DNA of 64,000 nucleotides, taken from assembly GCF_016808095.1 (NCBI RefSeq), contig NC_068977.1, forward strand, positions 22,841,364-22,905,363. Direction: 5' to 3'. Below the pieces are notes generated by a model. The model saw only the letters and a list, made by a program, of their open reading frames with translations, was not told the origin of the DNA and did no database searches. The translations under genes and the position numbers were made by a program. Of the stretch, positions 1 through 11,042 are shown piece after piece (the first letter of the stretch is position 1; each line of letters begins with the position of its first letter). Origin of the DNA: Vigna angularis. Its lineage: Eukaryota; Streptophyta; Magnoliopsida; Fabales; Fabaceae.

Positions 1-1501
1 ATATTAAATATTTCGGCTTAAAAAATTTTAACGAAAAAAATAGCAGCATATTACTACATGGCCCAAAAAATATAATTAATTTTAATAAATATTTAAGTAC
101 ATTTAATAAATAATGGAATAATTTACATTAATAATATTTACTATACAAGTTTGCTGAATTTAAGTTAATAAAATACAATTTAAAATTAGAAATAGAAGGT
201 CACTCAAACATTATACTATTCGTATATACATTTCTATTTTCCCTTTTAAATAATCTTTTACAACCTAACTTTTTAATATGTAATAACCACAATAAGTTAG
301 TTGCACATTAAATTAAACTACAATGTGGAGCATTGAATGAATTTAGCAAAAACCAAAATTAATTTGCGTTGGAACAAATAAAAACGATCACACCTAATAA
401 TTAACTGTCCAAATTATAGCATCTTTAGTAAAAAAAATGTTTTCACATCCATTTTAATTCTTTTGAGAGAAAAAAAAAAACTGTCTGAGATATAAACTGA
501 AATGTAGACCTTTTCAGAAGAACAAGTTATTTTTCGTGCGTTAGAAAATTTGTAAATTTTGATTATTTTTTTGTTAGTTATCTTTTCCCTTTCAACTTCT
601 TATTCAACTTTATTACGTAAATACTTTTTTTCGTAATAATTATCTTAAAATTATTTTTTAATAAACTTATCCACACAAAAAAAATCTTATAATCAATTGT
701 AGTTATTGAAAAAACTTAAACACATCAACGAAAAAATTATGAATTTTAAAATAAATCTCTTGAATCTCATAGAGTTGAATTTTGCAAATCTCCTTTTTAT
801 CAAATTCAAAAAGGATTAATTAATATAATGCATTGCTGAAGACTTAAATCTCATCATGGTCGTTGATAATATCTAATAAATTTAATAAATCGAATAATTG
901 AAAGTTAATAATATATATTATGAAACCAACACATAACATAAAAGGATAAACATGTTGGTAAATACTATAATAATATCATTACATTTTATATTAATTTTAA
1001 GAATACATACATAATTATATATATTTTTAATTTAGATTCTTTAAAATATATTTTGTAGACAACATTATAAAAAATCATTTCATTGATGTTTAGTTGTATT
1101 AATTAAATGATTATAAATTTACCAAAGAAATTTTGTATTGTGAAAACTATAAAACTCTAGCTATTTTTTTTTCCAGTTTTGTAAGGGTATTCTAGTCTTG
1201 AACTTTTCCAAAATTGTTATACGTAAGATCAAATAAGCTTAATAGAATTATTTATGTTTAATGGAAAATTAAATATGCTCATTAATAATATTTACTAAAT
1301 TTTTTTAATAAGTTGAAGAAATAATATATGCGTTAATGGAAAAAGAGGCAGGAAACATTTTTAAAAACGCATTAATATTTTTTAAATTAATGACTAACTA
1401 TAGATAGCAGTTATAAAATAATCAAAACATATTTTTTTACTTATTGATTATAGGCTTCAGTTACTCAAATCAGGTTACTCAAATTGAAGTTTATACTCAA
1501 A
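1..1501. other. AT-rich intergenic DNA, no gene seen
   Basis: Very AT-rich sequence with many homopolymer A and T runs. I see no ORF of useful length, no transposon terminus and no RNA gene. Confidence 0.6.
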
Positions 1502-3247
1502 CACTAAAAAAACAAAATGTTTCAATTATTTTACACAAGGAAAAAATGAATTAACCTACGACTAATTATTATTAAAAACAAAAAAAAAATTGTTGGTAAA
1601 CTTTTTTCTCGACGAATTACCGATGAGCTAAAATTTGTTGGTTAAAGTGTTGTTGGTAAGATTTACGGATATATATAATTCCTCGGTAATTATAGACAAG
1701 TACATCTCTCGATAATTACCGATAGAGACAAATATATTCATTGGTAATTTTGTCGATAATTACTAATGGACAATATCTATTGATAATTACATGTCTCAGG
1801 TACAAGATCCATTTATAAATTTCGTCGATAATATCTATTAGATAATAAAATCTAAAAAAACGTTAATTCCCAAACAAATATCACAAAAATGTACATAAGG
1901 CAATCTAGACAAACATCACAAACATATTTATAAATAAAGCAATCCAGACAAATATAGAGTTTCTAAAAGCATGTCTATAAGTAACATAGAGTCCTAATAA
2001 TCTACATAATTATAAGAATTATTTTCTTCTTCTTATGGGTCTTATTGTTGCAGCTAGGATTGTGGTTAGATTAGGGTAGGCTAGATTGGGATGGGTTGGA
2101 CTAGGGTGGGTTGGATGCGATTAGACTTAGTCGTTTGTTGAGACGGTGTTAGGCTGGAATGAGACTATTGAAGACAACTTTGTGCTTCTCGTGGCAAGAA
2201 TCTCATGACCAAATTTTGCAAAGTGTTAAACTTGTTGCTTAAATCATCATAAGCCTAACCATGTCCTTCTAGTCGTCACGTGATGTGGATAATGGCCACC
2301 TTAGCATTAGTCAATTAAGATGGTTGGTGCTTGAGGGTAGCAATATAATTTGTAGCAAGTTGTCCTGTCCCATATAATTGTCTTTCATTTTTTCAATCCA
2401 CAATGTGTTTCTCAAATCTGACTAGTGAGAGTTTACTTGAAAATTCTTCCTGTTAAAGAATTAATTTAATAATAGTAAAAGAGGAAATTTAAAGCAAATA
2501 GTAGTAAAAGTTTAAAGTTTAAAGCAAATAATAGTAAAAGTGTTTGCTTACATGTGTCTTTCGAAACCTTTTATCAACAAGCCGGTCAGATTCTTTGTAA
2601 AGATGAGTTTATTGAAATACCTCATCAATGCGCACAATCCATCAAAATTCTTGTTCCTGTAACATAATATAGGGTTACATATATACATCAATTTTAAAAG
2701 ATATAAGTTATATCATAATATGATAACAAAAGGAATTATGGTGTAGGGTCTCATCTTTTTCTGAAGCTATATTCCTTGAACTACCACATTTATTGCGATA
2801 ATTGGGAGAATTTCAATGTGCTAGCAATGAGCTTCGAATATGCTCTCCAACCTAATAAGGGTGTTCTTCTACAACCCCAACATCTTTAAACATCTTAGAT
2901 AGCCTATGAGATATTTTGTTGTGAAAGTTTTTTGAATTTGAGCTTCATGCTCAGGTCTCCACTAAACCTTCATCTGTAATAATAAAAGAAGTTTAAATCA
3001 TCTTAATGACACAATATGCATGGTATTTAAAGTGTAATAATAGTGGGCTCTATTTTGCATTTGACATAACATACATGAATAGGCAATAAGAATAAGTTTG
3101 ATGACATTTTACCTTAAATCGCTCCAAAAAGGATCTTTGTCTTTTGGAGGTATTGTTCCCCATGATGGTCAATACTTTAGAAATTCTTGCGTAATAGACC
3201 TTATGATGGCTTTGAGAAGTAACTCTAGAAAGAAGAAACCTAAATAT
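1502..3247 (-). mobile_element. Decayed CACTA (En/Spm) transposon remnant, minus strand
   Basis: On the minus strand this stretch matches, in the same order, landmarks of the plus-strand CACTA element at 3248-7192. The shared blocks are the one ending in a THL-type motif and RKTHVSK (about 2550-2650), the block upstream of it (about 2870-2980), the glycine/lysine-rich block (about 2340-2420), a VMR-L-P block (about 2190-2230) and a Pro-rich tail (about 2040-2130). Degenerate subterminal motifs of the ttaccga type cluster at 1590-1800, as in CACTA ends. A weak left terminus, CACTAAAAAAAC, may lie at 1502; no clear right terminus was found. Stops and indels make it non-coding. The remnant lies head to head with its neighbour. 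Confidence 0.6.
2150..2990 (-). pseudogene. Broken Ptta/En/Spm transposase-domain gene
   Basis: The reverse complement reads short pieces of the plant En/Spm transposase-associated domain. A DEVF..THL stretch with a Lys/Arg-rich segment ending RKTHVSK sits near 2560-2630, and a later segment resembles the basic GGKKK...YG region of the family. Several in-frame stops interrupt it, so it cannot make a protein. The assignment rests on colinearity with the better-preserved copy at 5700-6400; alone it would be hard to recognise. Confidence 0.5.
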
Positions 3248-5699
3248 CACTACAAGAAATGTTGAAATTTCGGGTGGATATTTACCAAAGGACTTCATTC
3301 CATCGATAATGTTGTTTTACCGACGAATCTTTCGACGGACTGTTGGCTGTAAAATTAGCAAAGGAATTGGGTCGCCGGTAAAGGCAATTATATGGTTAGC
3401 GGTCATTAGCGAAGGATTTGTGCCGCCGGTAAAGGGGTTAGGAAATTAGATTAAACATTTAAGAGGGTGATTTTCCCTCTTCGAGTGACAGAACCCCTAG
3501 AACCCTTCTTCTTTGCAACCCTATTATGCACATCTCTTCCTTCATAGAGGCTTGACTAGTGGGAGTGCTCCTTCGTTCAGTGCGTGTGAGCTATCGGAGT
3601 CCCTCCAACTGTTGTGGATGGTCGTCCATTCCACCATCATTCGCGGCCAATGGTAAGTGTTCTCTTTTTTTTTTTGAAAATTAGTAATGTGTTCGATGTA
3701 TTAAGTATTTTGGGTTGTGACTTGTCACTATTGTAAGTAAAAGATCATCCGCAACCTTCTTCGGTCAGTCGGTGTAAGGTTCGTGAGTTCCTCTGGCTGG
3801 GTGTTAGGCGTTTCGCCGTTTTTGGTTGGCACTTGTAAATTTGACATTGTCCCAATCCCAAATTGGGTTTTTCTGTGCTGACTCTGTTCGTTTATTGCGT
3901 TTTGCAGGCTATTGTAGGGTCATTCACAGACCAGGTGTAGGGTGTTGGTTGAGGGACTAAGATCGAGGGTCCCTGGTAGGGTTTTGTTGGTTGTCGTGGT
4001 CTATTGTTCTTGCCATCGAGAGGTCGTCCAGGAGGTAAGTTGTATGTTTTACAATGAAATTTTGCATTTTATTCCCATGTTTCTGGCAACTTTGGGTTTG
4101 GCCGTGGGTTATTTTTGTTTGTTTGATTCAGTTATGTTGTTTAGTATAACATTTCTAGTTGATTGTGTTGTGGATGAGGTTTTTTGAATGATTATGATAT
4201 ATATGTGGATAGTGCTGGCTGAATGTTATTCTGCTAGGAAAGGAATTGAGATTGAGTAATTGTTGGACGTGCAAGATATGAGAATCATGTGAAAGCCTTT
4301 TTACGTTGACTCCAATTTACATCATTATTTGAAACTATAGTTTGTAATCAGTGTGCCTTTGCCTTTTGCCTTTTCTATCATTTGAAGGGCACTCATAACC
4401 CCAACTTTGGAAAGCTTAATGTTAATAACATCTACAACATTCCCTTAACCAATTTTGTAAATGTCAACTCTATTTCTCCAAGTGTCATGAGCTGCAACAT
4501 ATACTCCATATCACTCTCTTGCTATAATACTGACATACCAAAGATCCTCCCAATAATCTTTGTGAATTGGGTCTTGAAATAGAATAAGAGTAAAACCCAT
4601 ATGTGCAATACTGACCCCTTACTAATAATAGTATATTACCTTTCAATCCCATTGAAAAGAATGAGAAAAAATTTGGATAATCTTATATGATATATCCTTA
4701 GCAACCTGCATTATTGGTTTAAGGAATTCTGAACAATGGTAGGACTTATTTCAGCACATATTGTATCCCTTCACACACTCCCTTACTATGTGGCCTTGAA
4801 TTAACTGTCAAGTGGCTTTTATGACCAAATTTAACCTTTAAATTTTTTTAATGTTCATAATATAGATTAGTTCTAAAATTTATTTATAAGATTGCAAACA
4901 TGTTTGCTAGTTTTATTTTTAACTGGTATGTTTGTATATTGTCAATGTAATAGTCTTTCATTATTTATTTGTAGTGTTCCTATTTGTGCTCTATCTCTCT
5001 TAAACATGTAAATTATGGTCTAAGTGCTATGTTTGCTTTTGTTGTCTGTTTGCAGATATTTACTATCAAACTTGAGTGGACCAGCCATTGCTCTGTTGTC
5101 CGGCCAGTATATTTGGTACTGTTTTAGAAGCATTTGTAAATTTTGTACTAACTTAAGTATGTTCAAATTGTTGTAGTGTTTGTTATAATGTTTTGGATTG
5201 TATATTTTTTATGTATGTATCATATATCCTATGCTATTATTGTGCAGGTGTGACTGATTGATCATATAAATTGTTCAGTGTATGTTGATGTATATTTTAT
5301 GTTCATGTATATATTGTGTAATTATCGGTCTATCTTTTGTAAGTATTGGTGCTATAAGATGTTCGTTGGTGGCAAAACATCTATGGTCATAAACCTATAC
5401 ATGTTGAGTATCCTAGAGTTGCTTCTCAGGCCATCACAAGGTCTATTAAGCAACAATTTCTAAACCTTGGCCAACATGGGGACTAATACCACCTGAAAAC
5501 AAACAATCATTTTGGTAACGATTTAAGGTTAAAGGAAATAAACCTCATTCTGTCATTTACTATGCATCATCTATGTTAATTAAAATGCAACATATAGTAA
5601 TTTGCATAATTCTTGTATGAGTTATTATCACAAATGAAGGTTTAGTGGTTACTTGAACATGAAGTTCAAATTCAGCGCAATTTCCACATAAAGGCATCT

Positions 5700-6405
5700 C
5701 ATAGGATCTCTGAGATGTTTCGAGATGCAAGCACCCCTATTGGACTGAGGAGCACATTTAGACCTCATTACTTGCACATTGGAATTCGCCATAGTACCAA
5801 ACCAAGTATGCAACCGCCCAAAAGAATCGGGCTTCAAAAAAGAGCGGTGTTCTCCATACAGGTGGGTCGACTACCGTACATAAGCATGTTGATGAGGTTT
5901 TCCACCAAACTCATCTTGGCTAGGGAACTACCTTATTCGTTGTTGAAAGGTCTCGAAAGACCCATGTAAGCAAACACTTGTAATTCTAGTATTGCTTCAT
6001 AACTTTGTGACTTGTATTATATATTTTACTGATACTTTATGATCATCTTTAACAGGAAGAATCTCCACTAGACTTTCATGGGTCAGATCCGACCATGGGT
6101 CATGTCCTCAATCATCCCAACAACCACCGGATGATGACGATGACCTTATTAGGGCAACTGATGTTGTTGCTGGTGGGAAGAAAAAAAGACGAATCTATGG
6201 GGTAGGGCAACTGACTACAAATTACGGTGCAGGACAAGGTGGTCTAAAGCACCAACCTTCTTCCTCCCACAGTCTTGACGAAGTCGTTGTTGTCCTGACG
6301 TAGAAGCTTCAAACACGAGACCGATAATATAATGAATTGAGACAAGAGTTTACCGGTTTCAAAGAACTGGTCATGAGATTGCTTCCCGAGTCTACAATGC
6401 CTTAG
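5700..6405 (+). pseudogene. Plant transposase (Ptta/En/Spm, Transposase_24-like) remnant
   Basis: One frame reads AQKNRASKKSGVLHTGGS followed by a VHKHVDEVFHQTHLG segment (5816-5900), the signature core of the plant Ptta/En/Spm transposase family. An in-frame stop follows, and the frame resumes to RKTHVSK. After a probable intron, which starts at the GTAAGC near 5967 and ends before 6058, the same gene continues with a VVAGGKKKRRIYGVG segment (about 6155-6205) and a short predicted helix ending VMRLLPES (about 6370-6395). In the family this protein is a nuclear DNA-binding accessory or transposase protein acting on CACTA ends. Here at least three in-frame stops break it. Open frames in other phases across this region are not the real reading frame. 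Confidence 0.7.
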
Positions 6406-6753
6406 CCCTCTTAGTCACACCCACAAAAGTCCAGCCCACACCTCTCCACCCCACACTAGTCTAGCCCACACCAGTCCAGCCCACACTAGTCCAACCCCAT
6501 TAGTCCACACAACTTCAGAGCCTCAAAATGATCGACAGGAAGACGACGATGAACATGATCATTATTTGGATTACTAGATTTTATAGCTAAGCACGTTACT
6601 TGCATTAGTACTAGTACTTCTCTTGGTTATGATGAACATTGACCTCTTTAGCTTCACAGAACAATTGTTAATCTAATCTTGTAAACATTATTAGTTTGTT
6701 TATAAACCCATGTTTGGTTCTTTAACTTATATATATAGACTTGCTTTTCAATT

Positions 6754-6756
<3 letters not shown>

Positions 6757-6827
<71 letters not shown>
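6757..6827. repeat. (AT)n microsatellite
   Basis: About 70 bases of uninterrupted AT dinucleotide repeat lie inside the plus-strand CACTA element. They open a spurious Ile-Tyr reading frame. Confidence 0.95.
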
Positions 6828-6829
<2 letters not shown>

Positions 6830-7592
6830 TTGCTTCCCTAGACTTTGTTTATATTCTTTGGAATTGCATTGGTTGAATTTTGTATTGTTTGGTGGAATGG
6901 TTGAATTACCGACGGATATATCCTTCGGTGATTACCGGCAGATATCCTTCGGTAATTACCTGTGGATAAATCCTTCGCTAATTATTGGGGGATATGTCCT
7001 TCGATAATTACCGACAAATAAATCCTTTGATAATTATCGACAAACTGTCCTTCGATAATTTCCGACGATCAATATTTGTCGGTAATGGTTACGACACCTG
7101 TACTACCATAGAATAACGATCACTACTAATACCGACAAAATTCGCCAATTACCGACGGAATATGTCTGTTGGTAATACTCAGTCTTGTAGTAGTAAGATG
7201 AAGCTAATGTAAAACAAGTCATCTAATACAAATTAGTTTTTAAGATGATCGAGTATTACTCTCGACCAAAAGGTTCAATCATCGGTCCATCATGGAGAGA
7301 AGGGTCAACTTCATAAGTAGTTGAATCAAGAGCATCTGATGGATTGACAATATCAAGAGACTATATGTGATTTCTATTGCTAATACACTTGTGAGGTGCC
7401 ACGTATACTACCACTACAATCCTCTCGATTCTTCCTCTATTTCCATCTCGTCAGGTTCATTCTCTCTTCACGTTTTTTTTATTTCTTAAGGCTTGTTATG
7501 TTCTTCCTAATGCACACATTTTGTGTTGTCATTTGTGTCTAGGTTTTGTACTCAAGTGTCATTGTTGTAGCACCTTTCTTCCAAAACACATT

Positions 7593-7733
7593 TTTACTAA
7601 GAAATTGTTTGAAAAAGTTAGGTTTGTACCTATCTTGAAGCATAACCTTATATCTCTTGGTGAGCTTGAAAGAAAGGCTTTTGTATTTGATGGTGACAAA
7701 AGAATATTGAAGGCGATAAAAGGTCTATAATAT
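7593..7733 (+). pseudogene. Ty1/copia pre-integrase fragment
   Basis: The frame reads VRFVPILKHNLISLGELE followed by FVFDGDKRILKAIKG, matching the segment just before the GAG pre-integrase region of Copia polyproteins. Only about 45 residues survive. No LTR, protease or integrase is attached. The upstream 7200-7590 has no recognisable gene. This is an orphan scrap and not a gene. Confidence 0.6.
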
Positions 7734-7737
7734 TAAT

Positions 7738-8366
7738 TAGAGATGACAATGGATAGGACAGGTGTAGGTTTGATCATCCCCTTCCAAGTAAAGATTTATC
7801 CACCATACACATTCCCATCTTCATCTAATAGGTATGAAGGTTTTGTCTCATTTGCATCCAATTGAAGAACGAGTACTCCTACTTGTGTGTGTATTTGCCT
7901 ATTTATTGTTTCAAATATTAATTAAATATTTCTTTTTTACAAAAAAATAGTCATAATAAAAAAAACATGATATTATCAAATATTCAATGTCGAAATGATA
8001 TACATATTATTTTTCTGATGTAAAATATTATAAAACAAATTATAATTACATAAATATAAAATAAGAATTAGATAAAGGAAAAAATAATTATACAAAAGAG
8101 TGAAAATGATCAAATGTATAATTTAGAAACATGTTAAGAAAATAAAAAAGTTAATATAAATGTCTTAAATTATCTAATAAACTAAATGTGTTTTAGTTAC
8201 TTAAATCAGAATGATTAAAAGTAAGGATGGGTACGAGGATTGAGACGAGAGATATGTACACACCATCTCATCTTTATACCCAATTTAAAATATCAACTCG
8301 TACTCATATTCTTACTTATTAAATATAAAGATTTTTAATAAAAATCGAGATAAGTTTTGACAATTC
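7738..8366. repeat. Possible hAT-type MITE or degenerate dispersed repeat
   Basis: The left side reads TTAGAGATGACAATGG with a low-complexity, GTAGG-like continuation. Near 8350-8366 the right side has a loosely inverted counterpart (TTTTGACAATTCTC). The pattern resembles plant hAT MITEs that start near TAGAGATGGCAATGG. Arms are imperfect and I could not define a clean 8-bp duplication. Confidence 0.3.
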
Positions 8367-9478
8367 TCACAGAGAGGAGTTCATTTGTTGTCTAATTAAG
8401 TGTGTAGAAAAATAATCTAAAATAATTTAACTAAGTTTTAAATAATATTAGTAATTTGTGTTAAATAATAATTAAGGAATATACATATATTAAATTTAGA
8501 AATACTTATTTAATTTGACTAAATATTCATAAAAGTCATTAACGTTAGTTATTTTCTTTAAAGCTTTAAAGAAAATAAGGTTAATGTCAACGTTACTATT
8601 AATTTACTACCTATTAACTGGCTACCTTTTACATTGGTCCAAGCAAGAACTGTTATAACCAATCTACCTCACCTTTTACACATATTTTACCGTCGTACAT
8701 CAACAGGGATAAAATCTATTTACGCTTATTTTCAATCAAAATTATCAACTTCTCTTAATAACTCATGAAGTTTTTTTATACACTTGTTACAAAAACGATA
8801 AATTTGACTAGAAAACATTGAGAGAATATACACGCATAAGTTATTTGTAATTTTATGTTTTTTCTTCTCATTTTCTCTTTTTCTCCATTCATAAAGTGCA
8901 TGTGTAAGTAATTCTATAATTCATTTAGCTAGAGTTGCTAATTGATACTTTGAACTTTATTTTGTTAATTAAGAGTTGTAAATAGTATATATGAGGTTAA
9001 TATAACATTTTACATTATGTTACAGTATAATATAGAAAAAACTTATACTAAATATATTTAACTAAGCATGAAATTTTGTTTCAAACCTTTATAAAGAAAA
9101 AATATCATCGCGATCGTACTTTTTAGTTTAGAGTAAGTTATATAAATATTGTGTGTTTTCTTGTAATCTCTCTTTTCTTTTTCGTATGTTAATTTTAATT
9201 ATGTTAAAAACAAATACACTAACATGTCTTATAAGTTACAGTATTTCTGTTTAATTTGTTTGATTATAAAATTCACTGTATTTTAAGATAGATTTATGGA
9301 AAGAATAAGAAACCAGTTAAGTGCAACGTGAAAACATTAAAGGGTTTGTCAGTGTAATATATATTATTCAATTTATTAAATTAAGAGTTTTCAAATGGTA
9401 TTTTGTACGTTCTTTAATTGCGAAAGCGTAACTCGTACATACTAGCGATATAGTTTGCAAGATGATTGATTAAGCAAC
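8367..9478. other. AT-rich upstream region of the extensin gene
   Basis: No coding sequence or transposon end is visible. The last few hundred bases would contain the extensin promoter. Apart from the TATA box I could not assign specific cis elements. Confidence 0.5.
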
Positions 9479-9485
9479 TATATAA
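9479..9485 (+). promoter_or_regulatory. TATA box of the His/Asp-rich extensin gene
   Basis: TATATAA lies 72 bases upstream of the chosen ATG at 9557. A transcription start about 30 bases downstream (near 9510) would leave a short leader. It would place the in-frame ATG at 9500 upstream of, or at, the start of the mRNA, which supports 9557 as the initiator. Confidence 0.7.
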
Positions 9486-9556
9486 GGGAGACAGAAGCTT
9501 TGGTGGTAGCACAATCAAAAAAACCCTTTCGGAATAGGAATAAGTTTTTGGAGAAA

Positions 9557-10963
9557 ATGAGGTCACTATTCACCTTTGTGACTTTCACTCTTCTCTTGGT
9601 GACATGCTCTCTCACCTTGTCAGTTGCAACTTCGAATGACAAGAATCACGATCACGATCATGATCACGACGATGATCACGATCATGATGACGATGATGAT
9701 CACGATCACGATCACGATCATGACGATGATGATGATCATCATCACCATCACCGTCGTCCTCCTCCACCTCCACGTAGGCGACCACCTCCGCCACCTCCCA
9801 AGAATCCACCCAAGTCACCACCCCCTCCACCATACATTAAGTCACCCCCGCCTCCACCACCACACATTAAGTCACCCCCACCTCCACCACCACACATTAA
9901 GTCACCCCCGCCTCCACCACCATACATTAAGTCATCCCCGCCTCCACCACCATACTATAACTCACCCCCTCCCCCGCCACCATACTATAACTCACCCCCT
10001 CCCCCGCCACCCTACTATAACTCACCCCCACCCCCGCCACCCTACTATAACTCACCCCCACCCCCGCCACCCTACTATAACTCACCCCCACCCCCGCCAC
10101 CATACTACAACTCACCCCCACCCCCGCCACCATACTCTAAGTCACCCCCACCCCCACCACCCTATTATAACTCACCCCCGCCCCCGCCACCCTACTATAA
10201 CTCACCCCCGCCCCCGCCACCCTACTATAACTCACCCCCACCCCCGCCACCCTACTATAACTCACCCCCACCCCCACCACCATACTATAACTCACCTCCA
10301 CCCCCGCCACCCTACTATAACTCACCTCCACCTCCCCCACCATACAATAAGTCACCCCCACCCCCACCACCCTACTATAACTCACCCCCACCCCCGCCAC
10401 CCTACTATAACTCACCCCCACCCCCACCACCATACTATAACTCACCTCCACCCCCGCCACCTTACTATAACTCACCTCCACCTCCCCCACCATACAATAA
10501 GTCACCCCCACCCCTACCACCCTACTATAACTCACCCCCACCCCCGCTACCCTACTATAACTCACCCCCACCCCCGCCACCCTACAACAAGTCACCCCCA
10601 CCCCCGCCGCCCTACAACAAGTCACCTCCACCCCCTCCACCCTACTATAACTCACCCCCACCCCCGCCACCCTACAACAAGTCACCCCCACCCCCGCCAC
10701 CCTACAACAAGTCACCCCCACCCCCGCCACCATACAACAAGTCACCCCCACCCCCGCCACCCTACTATAACTCACCTCCACCCCCGCCACCATACTATAA
10801 CTCACCCCCACCCCCACCCCCATACAATAAGTCACCTCCACCCCCACCCCCACCCCCACCGCACTATCCGTACCCTTCTCCACCACCCCCGTTTTACCCT
10901 CAAAAGTCACCTCCACCTCCATACTATTATAATCCACCTCCCCATCATCATCACCACCCTTAG
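9557..10963 (+). CDS. Extensin-like hydroxyproline-rich glycoprotein with His/Asp module
   Basis: This is a 468-residue secreted cell-wall structural protein of the extensin class. In the family, Pro in SPPPP motifs is hydroxylated and arabinosylated, and Tyr residues are peroxidase-coupled into the wall. Seen here: a hydrophobic signal peptide (about residues 1-25, MRSLFTFVTF onwards). Then 31-65 consists only of His and Asp, 66-95 is Arg/Pro/Lys-rich, and 96-425 is 33 tandem decapeptides, mostly SPPPPPPYYN with SPPPPPPYNK, HIK, YIK and YSK variants. A tail at 426-468 holds PYYYN and ends in five His plus Pro. I start at 9557 because this ATG opens the signal peptide and fits the TATA box; an in-frame ATG at 9500 would add 19 residues before it. 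It is a single exon. The His/Asp run is unusual for extensins and could bind metals, but that is inference. Confidence 0.9.
   Translation: MRSLFTFVTFTLLLVTCSLTLSVATSNDKNHDHDHDHDDDHDHDDDDDHDHDHDHDDDDDHHHHHRRPPPPPRRRPPPPPPKNPPKSPPPPPYIKSPPPPPPHIKSPPPPPPHIKSPPPPPPYIKSSPPPPPYYNSPPPPPPYYNSPPPPPPYYNSPPPPPPYYNSPPPPPPYYNSPPPPPPYYNSPPPPPPYSKSPPPPPPYYNSPPPPPPYYNSPPPPPPYYNSPPPPPPYYNSPPPPPPYYNSPPPPPPYYNSPPPPPPYNKSPPPPPPYYNSPPPPPPYYNSPPPPPPYYNSPPPPPPYYNSPPPPPPYNKSPPPLPPYYNSPPPPLPYYNSPPPPPPYNKSPPPPPPYNKSPPPPPPYYNSPPPPPPYNKSPPPPPPYNKSPPPPPPYNKSPPPPPPYYNSPPPPPPYYNSPPPPPPYNKSPPPPPPPPPHYPYPSPPPPFYPQKSPPPPYYYNPPPHHHHHP
9842..10831 (+). repeat. 30-bp coding tandem repeat, 33 units
   Basis: The period is exactly 30 bases with no indels, each unit encoding a decapeptide beginning Ser-Pro. 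Units differ mainly at third positions and at the YYN/YNK/HIK end. A five-unit block (10261-10410) is repeated in tandem at 10411-10560, showing recent block-wise duplication. Confidence 0.97.
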
Positions 10964-11042
10964 ATTGTTATTTGGTACGATTTTCATAAAACCCCATAAT
11001 TGTTTTTCGTTTGAAGATTTATTCATGGAAAATTTTCAAAAG

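Larger units (their letters stand above)
3248..7192 (+). mobile_element. Decayed CACTA (En/Spm) transposon, plus strand
   Basis: The left end begins CACTACAAGAAATG at 3248. The right end, near 7184-7192, reads CTTGTAGTA, one base off the inverted CACTACAAG terminus. Both ends carry clusters of subterminal repeats of the ccttcggtaattaccg type (3300-3440 and 6905-7170), the typical transposase-binding layout of CACTA elements. The interior has a leader with plausible splice donors (GTAAGT near 3653 and 4034), the transposase remnant at 5700-6400 and a (TA)n tract. The flanking three bases (TAT and GTA) do not match, so the target-site duplication has decayed or the ends are slightly misplaced. 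The length of about 3.9 kb is short for an autonomous element, and no TNPD-like gene is visible. Confidence 0.75.

Noticed and set aside
6741..7007. Frame with a long Ile-Tyr run
   Set aside because: Translation of an (AT)n tract inside a CACTA element; the same applies to 51918-52157 on the minus strand.
10137..10937. A 266-codon open frame on - through the extensin repeat
   Set aside because: Antisense shadow of the same repeat, Val/Gly/Ser-rich, without promoter or known domain.
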